DNA from: Euborellia annulipes
Taxonomy: Eukaryota; Arthropoda; Insecta; Dermaptera; Anisolabididae
Assembly (NCBI GenBank): GCA_023213315.1
Contig: JAKCPI010002884.1
Span: 24,446 to 88,445, forward strand
Reading direction: 5' to 3'
Length of the DNA stretch: 64,000 nt
Shown here: positions 1 to 11,116 of the stretch, in pieces
How positions within the stretch are numbered: position 1 is the first letter of the stretch
How the letters are laid out: every line of letters begins with the position of its first letter
Made by a program: the position numbers and the translations under genes
Notes under the pieces: generated by a model
The model's database searches: none
Told to the model about the DNA's origin: nothing
The model's input: only the letters and a program-made list of their open reading frames with translations

Positions 1-351
1 CATTTAAAAATCTTCATTCTCGTGTTATAAGATAAAAATCTCTAAAGTTTTAACTCAATTGGACACGCATTCTTATGTCTTTGAAAGATATTATCTTATA
101 TCATTCAATTCGTTACAATTTGATAACTAAATTTTAACGAGTTTGCTATTTCATCTCAAGTCTTTTCTCAAGCATCTTTAACCAATGCAATTCCAATGTT
201 TTTATTTTGGTATTGAATATATTCTTTTACTATTTAATTACATTGGCCTATAAATTCTAAAATACTCTCAAAAATTAATACCTACTGAAAATGGAAGAGT
301 CAAGAAAGACTGAGCCAAAAAATTTGCAAAGAAAAACTATTTCATCATATA
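1..351. other. AT-rich flank, nothing recognised
   Basis: Low-complexity AT-rich sequence with no open frame, splice-flanked exon or repeat end that I can recognise. It ends at the 8-bp target duplication of the next element. Confidence 0.5.
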
Positions 352-387
352 CCGGTATACAGGGATGGGCAAGTTACTCGATTTTGA

Positions 388-540
388 GTAACGAGATACA
401 AAATACCAATTACTTCAGATTTTTGTAACGAAATACAAGATACCAATTATTCACGGGTTTGTGTAACGAGATACAAGATACCAATTATGTATTTCAAATA
501 CATTGAAAATACCAATTACAAACAAATTTTTCCTTGATTT
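388..540. repeat. Subterminal degenerate repeats of the hAT-like element
   Basis: A unit like GTAACGAGATACAAGATACC followed by AATTA recurs about four times with drift. Inverted versions recur at the other end (2058-2200, GGTATCTTGTATTTC-type). Such repeated subterminal motifs are where hAT transposases usually bind; that role is inferred. Confidence 0.6.
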
Positions 541-572
541 TAAAATACTTTTTGGAGGGGTAATTCTGGAAC

Positions 573-913
573 TAGAGCCCTGCACGGGTACGGGTTGGCC
601 CGTAGGCCCGTTACCCGCCCGGTCCGCGGGCTTTGGAGGCCATGAAAAAAATTACGGGCGGGTACGGGAGGGTAGCAAGTCTAAATAAACGGGTTCGGGC
701 GGACGGGCATGCAAATGAAATTTTATTTAAAAATTACTAGTCATTCGTTCATTCATTCACTAAATCTCGGGCGGGAATGGGCGGGTTTGAAAAAATTCCG
801 GGCGGGCCTGAAGAATGGTAAAAAATTACGGGCCGGGTTACGGGCGGGAAGTCAAAAAAAAATACGGACACGGACCGGTCTGGGCCAAAAAAATCGGCCC
901 GTGCAGGGCTCTA
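573..913. mobile_element. hAT MITE, TIR TAGAGCCCTGCACGGG
   Basis: 341-bp non-autonomous element with 16-bp perfect terminal inverted repeats TAGAGCCCTGCACGGG. It is flanked by the exact 8-bp duplication TCTGGAAC at 565-572 and 914-921. The interior is rich in CGGGCGGG-like runs and has no coding capacity. The clean duplication suggests a fairly recent insertion, nested within the element at 360-2221. Confidence 0.9.
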
Positions 914-1370
914 TCTGGAACCCTAAATAAATTTAGTTTAGGAAAGTGGCAGCTAAACTTATATTGGAGAATACCTTTGGAAAATCGAAAACAATAAAAT
1001 TATTCATGACACTAAAAAAAAATTTATTTATAAAAATATGAAAAGGTTTCAAAAAACCAAGTTTTCAAAAGTTTTGTCGGATAATCTGGACCTTGATGGA
1101 GAATGAATAAACCCGCAAATGAAAACAATCTTTCAACTGGGGCAGAAGAACAAAGATTTAGTCGTTGAGAGCTGGTTGAAAGAAGAAAGCAAAAAAGTTT
1201 TTTAACGAAGAGTGAAAATTTGGCGGATTGATTGACTTCTCGTTACTGGTTTTTACTAAGATCCGGAGCAGAGAACCCACACGACGATTACATACAGTAA
1301 TATTAAATAAATTAAAACGATTTCAGCTCCCTCTGCAAGACTTTTTACACTGCGGCAAATTAAAAAAAAA

Positions 1371-2053
1371 AATCTGGTGTGACTGGCGCACAGCACACAA
1401 CTTTCTCTTACCTTCGGTAATCGAAAGTTGTGTTCTGTGCTTGTCACACCAGATTTTTTGTGTCGACATATATTTAGTTCCCACATGACAGTACGGAACA
1501 TATGAATTCAGATGTAAAATTTATAAGTATGGGAAAATATTTATATTTTGTTACCATGGCAACCATTTCTCCTACCTTCCCTATGAAATACAAGAGTAAA
1601 GTGGTCTTCAGAAGATTTCAATCGCAAAATGAGAATATACATTTGAAAGAGCATCTAAAAAATAATTGATTTTTGAATTTTAAAAAAAATCGTTGGAGCA
1701 AATTTTGAGAAAATCGAAAAAAACTGAAAAAGTACATCAGTAAAGTACTAGTACTCTTTGGCCGATTTTGATTAAAAGCTTATTTTTCCGGTCCCGGGGG
1801 GTGTTTAACTTAAATATAAAATTTCAACCTCGTAGCTCAATTCCTTCATGCTTAAAATTGAACACACACACACACACACACCCACCCACCCACACACACA
1901 CACAGACAGACCATGTCGCGAAAACCACTTTTTTGGATTCAGGGGACCTCAAAACGTGAAGATCCATCAAAATCTCGACATCGAATTTTTGACATGAATC
2001 CAATACTTTCTCTCTATATATATATTACATATATACATAGGTAAGAGAAAGTA
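1371..2053 (+). mobile_element. Family X element, full-length copy 1
   Basis: Starts with a large hairpin (AATCTGGTGTGAC ... GTCACACCAGATT, 1371-1454). The X-box-like palindrome GTTACCATGGCAAC lies at 1550-1563. A conserved core follows, then a (CA)n/CCCA block at 1862-1904, a CAGACAGACCATG link, and a 3' hairpin at about 2006-2053 (TACTTTCTCT ... GGTAAGAGAAAGTA). Other long copies are at 48274, 50343, 56799 (minus) and 32249 (minus). There is no coding capacity and no clear target duplication; both flanks are A-rich. The superfamily is unknown. Confidence 0.75.
1550..1563. promoter_or_regulatory. RFX X-box-like palindrome
   Basis: GTTACCATGGCAAC matches the RFX X-box consensus GTTRCCATGGYAAC at every base. 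It lies inside family X and recurs in other copies. Whether any RFX factor binds here is unknown. Confidence 0.5.
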
Positions 2054-2229
2054 AAAAAGTATTTGGTATCTCGAATTTCAGATACCAATTACTAAAAAAT
2101 GTAACGAAATACAAGATAGCAATTACTTTGCCAATTCTGTAACGAGTTACAAAATACCAATTAATATTGTATTTGGTATCTTGTATTTCAAATACATGTA
2201 ACTGATTAACGCCCATCCCTGCCGGTATA

Positions 2230-2440
2230 TATACGTAAAGTAAATGTGAAAATCGAGGGAAGAGGTCAGAGGTAGTCAAAAATTTATAGCTTGAAATGCA
2301 TTTATTACATATGCATGCTCTCTGATCCGCTGTTTAATATATAAATCAAAAGAAGAAATAGGAATAAAAAAAATAAAAAAATTCTTCCTGAATTCACTAA
2401 AACAAAAAATTAAGTTTCCATAACTAGTGAAGATCGCAAC
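2230..2440. other. Spacer, nothing recognised
   Basis: AT-rich sequence without recognisable coding or repeat structure. Confidence 0.4.
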
Positions 2441-2512
2441 AGTAACCTCACTAGAGTAGTTAGCTCTTGTGCTAGGGGTCAGGGGTTTGATTCCCGTCTC
2501 AAGTAGAATCGG
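2441..2512 (+). repeat. tRNA-like SINE head
   Basis: A TAGTTAGCTCTTGTGCTAGG stretch (A-box-like) is followed by GGGGTTTGATTCCC (B-box-like), the RNA polymerase III internal promoter arrangement of a tRNA-derived SINE. It has no acceptor stem and is not a functional tRNA. Confidence 0.45.
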
Positions 2513-2605
2513 GGTGGATTAAAGGGGGGCGACCGCTCCCAACGAGAAAAATTTGAAAAAGTTTTAAAAACTAGTCATCTAAAGAAATTATGATTTTTTG
2601 TCTAA
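2510..2605 (-). mobile_element. Fragment of CAGGGGCGGATTA hAT MITE
   Basis: GGGGTGGATTAAAGGGGGGCG and the following ACGAGAAAAATTTGAAAAAG region match, in inverted orientation, the right end of the MITE at 4774-5005. The other end is not evident, although more G/C runs lie at 2695-2755. Confidence 0.5.
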
Positions 2606-2910
2606 AATATATTTTTACATTTATTTTACACTGTCATTTCTAGTCACAATCACCTCAACCGTGCTGTATTAGAAGATATTATTTAAAAAATTTTCTCCCC
2701 CCTAGGGAGGCCCTCCTATAAATTGAATCTTCCTACCAACCGCCCCCACGGAAAATCCCATCCCGTCCCATGCCACAAAAATTTATTTAAATTAATAATC
2801 AATTTTTTCAAACTTTTTTAAATACAACTGAAGAGTTTCTGACAGCTAAGCATTTTGGTTGACTAACCGGCCGAGTTCGCTTAATATTGGGTCTACATTC
2901 GTTTTATGTA

Positions 2911-3116
2911 CAGTGAGGGTCAATATTAAGCCCCACCTATGCTTTTCCTTCTTGTGATTATTTCTTTGTTTTTATTATAAAAGAAAATGAAAATCTTGAT
3001 TGGAAATTTTCTAGGTTTGAATCATGAAAGTTTTCATTAAAAAATATATATATGAAAACAATGAAATAATCACAAGTAGAAAATGCATGGGTGGAGCTTA
3101 ATATTGACCCTCACTG
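2911..3116. mobile_element. TA-flanked palindromic MITE, TIR CAGTGAGGGTCA
   Basis: 206-bp element with inverted ends CAGTGAGGGTCAATATTAAG, bounded by TA at 2909-2910 and 3117-3118. The arms pair far inward. A TA duplication points to the Tc1/mariner (pogo-like) superfamily. Related copies lie at 55738-55938 and 16745-16811 (end only). Confidence 0.8.
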
Positions 3117-3118
3117 TA

Positions 3119-4070
3119 CCATATTTTAGCAAATCTAATGCTCTACAACTTTATTTAATATTATGGTGGACATAATATGCCTAGTTTACGAGATATAAGC
3201 GAAAACACATCTTGTCTATGAAATGTAGTTATTCATGGGTGATTGTAGAAAATTAATTGAAGTCATAGAAATAAGAAATTGATACAGAGATCTTTCTGAT
3301 TATCATAAATGCAGAACAAAGCATCTACTAATAAGACAAACAAACAAATTCCGAGAAAAAAAAGAGTGTACATAACACAATGATCCTATTAATTTAGTGT
3401 TTGAAAAGAAAAAGTAGACTTCTAATAATAAAATTAAAATTTCTAAAAGGAACTCCTCAAAGTGAGTGACGTGTTCATTATGCAAGTTTACATGTTTAAA
3501 AGAGTCTAAATGCAATAAAACAATAAATCTGGAGACGAATGGACCTTTGATAGATTAATAAAAAAGAGAGATTCCATCGTAATGATGATCTATTTCTCAA
3601 ATCTAATTCAGAACATGTTCTTCTCTTTCTCTCTCGTTAGGCGTAAATTCAATTAACTCTTTAATAGAGACCCGGCGATAAATAATTTCTCTTTTGCCTT
3701 TTATATCATAAACAGCTCTCATTTGAATTTTTTTAATTAATGGAAATTGAATCTTAATGATTATTATTATTATTATTATCCACAAACTGCATATGGTGCA
3801 TTTCTGTTTGATCGGAATTAAGTTAAAAAGAATTCGTTATTTAGATAATCAAGAAAAATTGATATTTTATTATCAAATCCTTATAATTTGCCAATATTTT
3901 TACTCGGATATTTCGGCTGCATTGCAAAAATTACAAACCAGAGCTATATGCATTAAAATAAAAAAATAAATGAAATACAAAATTTAAAAATATTGTTATT
4001 ATTTAGGACAACTTTTAAGAGACAGTGATTTAAGGGTCTTCAGGAGGCAAGCCGATAATGCCGATAAGGC
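3119..4070. other. AT-rich stretch with (ATT)n
   Basis: No gene seen. It includes a short ATT microsatellite at about 3757-3780. Confidence 0.45.
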
Positions 4071-4078
4071 TTTAAGGG

Positions 4079-4328
4079 CAGTAGCGTGACTAGGTGGGGG
4101 CGCTGGCCCCCTCCCGCCCCGGGCGCATCAAGTCTTTGACCCCCCCTCGATACCGACATAGGCGCCTAGGGCATCTAAGATATAGTCCAGGGACGGGGAT
4201 TTTAGCATATTCTTTCCATAGATTGCCCAAAAAATTGATAGTTTTCTTTAAAATTATATTACAACTTAAAAAACGGCGCCCTAGTTGAGTTTCGCCCCTT
4301 CCGCCATTAAAGGTTAGTTACACCGCTG
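4079..4328. mobile_element. hAT MITE, ends CAGTAGCGTGACTAGG
   Basis: 250-bp element ending in CACCGCTG, flanked by TTTAAGGG (4071-4078) and GTTAAGGG (4329-4336), a duplication with one mismatch. There are G/C runs just inside the ends and no ORF of note. Confidence 0.7.
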
Positions 4329-4404
4329 GTTAAGGGTCTTCAAAAGTTAGACAAAACGGCCAACTATTACGAAAATTTACAATAATAATATTATATATTA
4401 TTTA

Positions 4405-4560
4405 TAACAGCAAAAAAAATATATAAATACAGGCTTATAAGTGATCTGATAATGCCAGCTGTTCTACCAGCTGTTAGACCAGCCTGCCATCTTTTGCAAG
4501 AATGCTGAATTATTTGGCCGTTAATTTTTTAAAATAAATAAGAAATTTATTTTTGACTTC
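4405..4560. repeat. Diverged piece of the TTAA family
   Basis: AGACCAGCCTGCCATCTTTT and TGCAAGAATGCTGAA resemble the conserved middle of the TTAA-flanked repeats at 21604, 38717 and 54928. It is clearly older and lacks recognisable ends. Confidence 0.45.
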
Positions 4561-4773
4561 GTCCCCACTTTATTTAATTATTATAGGTTGTATATTAGTG
4601 AATTTTACATTTTTAGATTTAAAAAAATTACGTTTTTTGCATTTTCTATAAATATAAAAAAATATTTTTTCAATTAATCGTAATTATGTAAAATGCTCAC
4701 GAATTTAATCATTAAAAAAAAATACTTTAAAGTGCTTCAGTAGTTTCAGACCAGATTCAATGGGTCCTCAAGA

Positions 4774-5005
4774 AAGGGGCGGATTAATGCAATTTTGTCG
4801 GGGGAGGGGGTTATATTTAAGGATTTTGTCGGCTTCTATGACCCTTTGCTATTTATTTAAATTGATTGGTAACAAATTTAATTGAAATTAAAGAGCGGAA
4901 ATCATAATTTTTTTAGATTACTCGTTTTTATAACTTTTTGAATTTCTTCTCGGGGGGGGGGGGGGGGGGGGCGATCGCCCCCACCGCCCCTTTAATCCGC
5001 CCCTG
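4774..5005. mobile_element. hAT MITE, ends (C)AGGGGCGGATTAA
   Basis: 232 bp, flanked by the exact duplication CCTCAAGA at 4766-4773 and 5006-5013. The ends are AAGGGGCGGATTAATG and TTTAATCCGCCCCTG. A G run of about 20 bases lies just inside the right end. The centre carries a piece resembling the S2 SINE tail (TTTGTCGGCTTCTATGACC). A sister copy is at 40607-40849. Confidence 0.9.
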
Positions 5006-5013
5006 CCTCAAGA

Positions 5014-5870
5014 AGCCCCTTAAAAAGAAGAATTTCAATTTCCATAAATTACAAGAGAGAGAAATATAAAAGGAAAGTTTGTGGATATTTAATGCCCAAA
5101 TCATCAGCTGATTTCGATTCATTATAGAATAACTTAGTTATTGATGTTGTTGCCATTTGATTTGAAATGCATAATTCATTTTTATTTTTGAATACAACCT
5201 AAATAAAAATACAATACCCAAGTGACCTTTTTAGACCTCTATTTTAAATTCCCCTTCGTTTCAATATTTTTTATTAGAATTTATAAACAGGTATATTTAC
5301 TGCACCGACCGACCACATCAACAACCGGTCAAATTATATAAGATTTGCGTTGCCCATAAAAGAAAACAATAAAATTTGAAAAATATTATTTCTGCCAGGA
5401 ACGATCACATGGCTTTCACCGCCTCTCCAGATAAGCCTAATATTTTTTATTTATGTTAATAAAATGCATATGATTAGTTTTTATGTTCATTTGAAATTAA
5501 ATATATAAGTATTTCAGTATTTAGATTAATGTAGGAAAGTTAGAGAAATATGTATAGTAGCCATAATAATTTTTACACTCTACTTTTTTTTGTTTTGACG
5601 TGACAACGTCTTACAAATCATGTGTCTATAGTGGCAGGTTAGGGAGGCATGCACGAAAAAGTTTTTCAAAATATTATTTTGAAATTTTCAAGAAATATCT
5701 TCTCATAATAAAATTTATATCCGATAGAGGAGACATCACCTATGTCCATAGCTACCAAAGAAGTTTCCTGGTTTCATACATGTATGCTAAAGAGACATGT
5801 AGTTGACGTACATATACTAAGGTGTTTTTTTTATAAATTATACATCTGTCAAAGATAACCAATCGCAATT
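5014..5870. other. AT-rich stretch, nothing recognised
   Basis: No exon, repeat end or RNA gene that I can support. Confidence 0.4.
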
Positions 5871-5874
5871 CGAA

Positions 5875-6290
5875 CACAATTCATAACGCAAAATTATTTT
5901 GTCCAACAACGAGGATGTCGAGTTTTGGCCCAAATTAACATAATTTGCCGAAAGTTTTGTTTTTCAGTTCTAACTTGAAAAAAATGCGGCTGAAGGAGGT
6001 CTATGGCAAATTTGAATCAACCATCGAAAACCTTCTGTGAAGATTGTTTCAAACGCTTCAAAAGTTGCGACACCGGGCGAAAGTGTCAATGGACATAGCT
6101 ACCAACAATAACTGATAAATTTGAATCAGGCTCGAAAAACAACCAGAATGGGGCACAAGACACAAACGAGTGTATTTGAAGCAAGGCATCGCTCCGTTCA
6201 ATCGCAAATCCATCGTACTTGAACACCATAAAAATGACTATCGCACCCGCTATATTCTCCAGATCTGGTCCTAGCAATTCTTTAAATAAA
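5875..6290 (+). pseudogene. Possible decayed Tc1/mariner transposase remnant
   Basis: Near 6240-6275 the plus strand reads SHPLYSPDLV in one frame, resembling the HPPYSPDLAPSD motif next to the catalytic aspartate of Tc1/mariner transposases. Other frames upstream are only loosely similar, with many stops and shifts. No terminal repeats were found. This is a weak call based on one short motif. Confidence 0.3.
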
Positions 6291-6810
6291 CCATTTTATT
6301 ATTTCTCTTAATTTTTCATTGATCCCGGAAACTTAATTATTACGCATCTAATATATTACAAATATTGACTTTTTTTTTAAATATGAAATTCACTGATAAA
6401 GTGGAAGAACAAATAACATAAGAAAACGTTCAATAATTTTATTTAATACCTATTAAATTCACTGGAACCGGACTCTTCGACCTTTTCGATGATATTTCTT
6501 CCTGATACATATTTCAAAAAAATCCTTTGATTCCTTTTTGGGTTCAAGTTCTTAGATTGGCTGGTCCTTAAAGTTCTTAAGTGGCTCCGATTCGTGCTAT
6601 CATCAATTCGCTGGAAAATCACAAATAATTATTAAAGAATCTTTAACTTATGGATAAGAGTATAAAAACAAATGGAAGTTTCAGAATAAAAAAAAATAGA
6701 TTGGAAGATGTAAAATTTTACTCAAATGTTAATATTTTGGAGGGACTAGGTCATAGAAATCATAAATTTAAATGAAAAAGATATTAAAGAGATAAATTGA
6801 ATTTTTTAAG

Positions 6811-6955
6811 ATCTTTTTCGGCATCTAAGGCATTTAACCCAAATGATGTAAACAAATCAAATGAAATATTTTTTTTCGCTTGGGACGGAAGCGAACCCGG
6901 GACCCCGGCGGGGCGCGAGAAGCTAATGTCTTCCTCTGAGCCCGCAGGGCGGGCT
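6811..6955 (-). repeat. S2-type tRNA-derived SINE
   Basis: On the minus strand the head carries a B box (GGGTTCGCTTCC) and an A-box-like GGGCTCAGAGGAAGA. The tail carries TTTTTCGGCATCTAAGGCA, which is shared with the copies at 9322 and 23284. Confidence 0.6.
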
Positions 6956-8700
6956 AATTGATAGTAATTTTGAGCAATAATATTAGCTCAGCATCCTTAG
7001 TTGGAGAGTCATTTTAAAGTAAAAAAATCTGTTTATTTCCCCATCCAAGGATGCTGCATCCTTCTCTAGCTATAATACATACAACCTGAAAACATTCTCA
7101 ATAATATGCAAATTTTATGCATTTTTGCAAGAAAATTTATAAATGTCGGTCACGATGATCACGATATTCTTTTTTTTTTGTATATAATCTATCTTTTTAC
7201 CTCCCTGAATCAATGAACATTTTTTATTTTACTTTAATTAACTCCACCGACAGGCAAACTTGGAGAAGTGGATGTGCGCATTTTTAAAGACGACAAAAAA
7301 ATGCAAATGACATTGTCGTGAGAGTGAAAAGGAAGAACAAACATATTTTTGAGAATTTCGTTGATATTTGTGACTCTGCATGTTCATATCATAGCAGTTT
7401 GAAGAAAAAAAAAATTGTTTCTGGGCCATATTTCCCATTGTGTTAGGATTTTGTGCTTATTTGGTGTGATGAAATTTTTCTATATTGTGTTGGTTCCCAA
7501 GAAAGAAAAATACCAGGTCTAAATAAAAAGCCTCTAAGGCAGAAAAAGGAGCTTAAAAAAGTAAAAAAGTAAAAATTGAAATTTTATGTAGAAAATTATC
7601 AAAAATGTAAAATAGGCTGCAAAATCTTCTCTCTAATTGACTTGAACACATCAAATAATTTGTTTAGTTACAAATAAATTTCAGATGCATCTTAATTAAT
7701 TTAGTATAAAATGGTTTGACCTAATATTCGTCAAATTTGAGAAGACATAGTTTTCCCCAAATAAATAAAAAGTTGGTGAAATGAAAGTGACAGAAAAAAG
7801 AACTTAATCGAAAAGAATTTAAAGAATGATATCTTGAAAGGATTATTCGAATGTAAAACCTTTATTATTTAAATAGAGCCCACTGGAACAATGTATACAC
7901 CCGAGAAAATGGTTGTAACCTGGTGAATAAATGTCACTTTTCATTCATGAATTGTCTCTGTCTCTCTCGTAATCTGTAAGCCCACGCCTTGCTTACAGCT
8001 TGTTCATTGCCCCATCTAAATATAGTCACGTTGCATCCATGATCAGCAGCCAGCACGTGCTTGCTTGCTCTTTATGCATTCGATTCACATCCATTGAGAC
8101 GGACACTTCCGGGGCAGGGATTCATTTTGTGCAAGACATGGGAAATTCGTCTTAATATCTGCATAAATTGAAAAAATAATTTTCTTTCATGATTGATTGG
8201 TGGTCGTAAATAAGAAAAAAAAACAATTCGTATTCAAATTTCAACATTCGGAAAGAATATGTAAATTTTGGCTTTTGGATTATCTCCATGCAAAATCAAT
8301 CAATCATCTTACTTAGGTGTCGATCTATGAAAAAAAGACAACAAATAAGGACATTAACATTTAACATTAAAGAAAATTGTATTAGACTGGAAACTGGACA
8401 AGAATTCTCTCAATTTGATGAAGAAGGGAAACTTGTCTAATTGAGGGGTCGGGCATCATTAAAGCAATAAACCTCCAAATGTTGAATTTTTTATTTAATT
8501 TAATTTGAAGTCATTCGGATGCTGAGGCCACTTTAACTTTAGAATACAATTTATATATACATATGAAATAAGTACCGATGAATTCCGGCGGCCGTTCAAC
8601 CTTTTTGTTTCTGGGGGGACACCTATACCCCGCTTCAGCAGAGCTTAGCGTTGCTTAATTTCAGTGGCAGTTCCTCTTCGCCTAGACCAAGGTCGCCGGC
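6956..8700. other. Non-repetitive stretch; possible unique block 7880-8130
   Basis: No exon seen. The part at about 7880-8130 is less AT-rich than its surroundings, not obviously repetitive and closed in all frames. It might be a conserved non-coding segment; there is no direct support. Confidence 0.35.
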
Positions 8701-8702
8701 GA

Positions 8703-8885
8703 TGTTGAATTTTGAAGGATTTATTATAATTTTATAGTTGTTAGAGATTTTGTTGGCAGACCCAGGGCTATTTTTGAGTTTCAGAAAATGCGGTTTTTAC
8801 AAAAACCTAAACTCAAAAATAGCGCTGAGTCGGTTACAAGTCTCAAACAACTAAAAAATTATAATAAATCCTTCAAAATTCAATA
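8703..8885. repeat. Foldback repeat
   Basis: TTGAATTTTGAAGGATTTAT at the left pairs with ATAAATCCTTCAAAATTCAA at the right. The pairing continues through TATTTTTGAGTTT / AAACTCAAAAATA around a short loop. Arms are about 80 bp. Probably a MITE; the family is unknown. Confidence 0.75.
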
Positions 8886-9321
8886 TTTAGAGTTTTATTG
8901 GTTTTATGAGGCCCAACCTCTCTAGTAGACAAGTAACCACTTCTATTTAGATTGATTTAGATGTTAGATAAAAATTTTAAAAACAATTTGGGAACACTAC
9001 AATTTGCTATTTTCACTTTGACTGCCTATGCACCGTCCTACATAGAAAAAAACCTCTGAAGGAGTTATCATATAGAAAAATATATACCTCTGAAGAAGTT
9101 CTTCGCATATATCCTATCTTCAACTTCAAAGTAATTTCATAGAGGTGATGGACAAATTCAACAATTGCTCAGATTATTCCAATCATCAAATTTCATTTAA
9201 CTTAAAAGTAGCCCAATATTTGAATTGATGCTAATCTTGTATAGTCCAGAATTTGAGAACAGAACGGAGTCTAAAGCTGAAAAAATTGAAAAAAAAATCA
9301 ATAAAAATTTAAAAAAAATAA

Positions 9322-9478
9322 AATCAATTCTATAAACACTTCGGCATCGAAGATTCCGTCTCTATTTATCTCAATTGGATTGGTACCCAATCTAAATTTT
9401 TGTAGCATCTGGGATTGAGTGATGCGAACCTTTGGGATCACAAGCCAATGCTCTACCTCTGAGCCATAGGTCAAGGGC
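9322..9478 (-). repeat. S2-type tRNA-derived SINE
   Basis: Minus strand: A-box region TGGCTCAGAGGTAGAGCA, B box GGTTCGCATCA, then a tail with ATCTTCGATGCCGAAG. It is the best tRNA-like head of the S2 family in this window. The anticodon arm is not tRNA-like enough to call a real tRNA. Confidence 0.65.
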
Positions 9479-9605
9479 AATTGTATTATATTTATATATT
9501 TTGTCTGATTATTTATATTATTTTATATACTATAAAAATTTAAACAAAATATGGGGATTGACTTCCCCGAGACTTTCTCGTATATTCTTTTGGAATTACG
9601 TCTGG

Positions 9606-10314
9606 GTGTGTGTGTAAACACGATTGCTTAAAAACCAAAGCAGTTAGATCGATGAAATTTGGTATATGCTCCTTACACTAAAATTGTAGATTTCTATCAA
9701 CTTTTGGAGTAAATACGTCACTTGGAAGTAGTACTTTACTTAAAAAGTTTTTTCAAAAATTTGAAATTTTCAATTTTTTTGTTATATTATGATAAAATAC
9801 TCTATTTTAAAAGTTTTTTATTCTTTGACATTTTTTTTCGAAAACTGAATAGTTTTGGAAATAATCAAAGAAGAAATAGAAAATTTTCGTTAATTTTGAT
9901 AAAAAATCAAAACAAAATCATACAGGTGTCATTAAAAAAAGGGTAAATATAAACAAATTCATTTGTTTCACAAATTCATTTGTTTATATTTACCCTTTTT
10001 TAATGACACCTGTATGATTTTGTTTTGATTTTTTATCAAAATTAACGAAAATTTTCTATTTCTTCTTTGATTATTTCCAAAACTATTCAGTTTTGGAAAA
10101 AAGTCAAAGAATAAAAACTTTTTAAAATAGAGTATTTTATCATACTATAACAAAAAAATTGAAAATTTCAAAATTTTGGAAAAAACTTTTTAAGTAAAGT
10201 ACTACTTCCAAGTGACGTATTCACTCCAAAAGTTGATAGAAATCTACAATTTTAGTGTAAGGAGCATATACCAAATTTCATCGATCTAACTGCTTTGGTT
10301 TTTAAGCAATCGTG

Positions 10315-10329
<15 letters not shown>
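9606..10329. repeat. Long near-perfect foldback, arms about 355 bp
   Basis: The left arm, from TAAACACGATTGCTTAAAAA, is mirrored by TTTTTAAGCAATCGTGTTTA at the right. The axis is near 9967, and the arms differ at only a few places by eye. The right arm runs into (CA)n at 10319-10352. The DNA after that (10353-10466) resembles the 3' part of family X. This suggests an inverted duplication inside a relative of that family. Confidence 0.85.
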
Positions 10330-10356
<27 letters not shown>

Positions 10357-10466
10357 TAATGCCAAAAATGGTTTTTTTGGACTCAGGGAGGTCTAAAACG
10401 TGGAGAAACATCAAAATCTCGAAGTCGAATTTTTTTTACGATTACATAACTTTCTCTATACGAGAA
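10319..10466 (+). repeat. (CA)n followed by family X-like 3' segment
   Basis: (CA)n is followed by CAGACATAATG, GGACTCAGGGAGGTCTAAAA, CATCAAAATCTCGAAGTCGA and a closing ACTTTCTCTATACGAGAAAG hairpin. This is the same order as the X family 3' end, but diverged. Confidence 0.6.
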
Positions 10467-10620
10467 AGTAAAAATATTATAAGGTATCGGTATGTAAGGG
10501 ACGGAATTGGCAAAATAAAAAAAAAATTAATAAATAATACTCTAAAAAGGATTCAAAAAAATTTTATTTTACCCCGGTCATTGAATCGGAGACATCAACT
10601 TTTACTCCTGTAAGTGACCA

Positions 10621-10670
10621 GCTTAGCCCTGACTCCAACTCCTGGATTTCAGCCCGACTCCCCAGCCGTG
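10621..10670 (-). mobile_element. hAT end fragment (CACGGCTGGGGAGTCGG)
   Basis: Read on the minus strand it starts CACGGCTGGGGAGTCGGGCT and runs into GGAGTTGGAGTC. This style of end is common in animal hAT elements. The opposite end was not found. Confidence 0.4.
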
Positions 10671-10907
10671 TTCCCAAATATAAATTTAAATAACACATCG
10701 ATCAATAAGTTCCGGGACTAACTACCTCAACAGCGATACATTTCAAGTCTTTTCTTTTATACCACCAGTCTAGAACGATTTTTTTATCAAAAGAGGCATA
10801 ATTTTCAGCCGGCAATCACTTCTTCACTGGAGTCAAATCTCTTTCCTTGGAGGCAGAGGTGTTTTCGTCCGAGCAGATCCCTGGCTGAGTTTAAAGCAAT
10901 GTTTTAT

Positions 10908-11116
10908 CTTCTTCTTTCTTCGCCTTAATCCCGCGGTGCGGGGTCGGTGGTCCTCATTTTGCCTCTCCACTTTACCCATCCAATGCTGTTGTCTCGGACA
11001 GGCCAAGTTCGGTCATATCTTTCTTGATCCGATGAAGCCAAATCATCCTAGGTGCTCCTCTTCGTTGTCGTCCGAGCCCCATATCGTTCGCCGTCCTCGC
11101 CATACCACTAGAAATG
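10908..11116 (-). mobile_element. RTE-like LINE 3' end, fragment
   Basis: The minus strand has pieces reading like TADPAPRD near the stop and a GAPRMIWLHR-like stretch upstream, as at the C-terminus of RTE-type reverse transcriptases. It is frameshifted. The element 3' end abuts an AAGAAGAAGA-like tail (left, 10908-10920). Same family as 37370, 48968 and 62094. Confidence 0.5.

Larger units (their letters stand above)
360..2221. mobile_element. hAT-like element, ends CAGGGATGGGC
   Basis: The left end reads CAGGGATGGGCAAG and the right end GCCCATCCCTG, inverted to each other. It is flanked by a perfect 8-bp duplication CCGGTATA at 352-359 and 2222-2229. The ends and 8-bp duplication are typical of the hAT superfamily. 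No transposase is visible, so it is non-autonomous. It has been entered by a second hAT MITE (573-913) and by a family X copy (1371-2053), so more than half of its length is later insertion. Confidence 0.85.

Noticed and set aside
1371..1454. Rho-independent terminator or microRNA precursor
   Set aside because: The hairpin is the 5' end of a repeated element found many times here; the genome is eukaryotic and no small-RNA evidence is available.
3757..3785. CRISPR-like repeat
   Set aside because: Simple ATT microsatellite; no spaced repeats anywhere in the window form an array.
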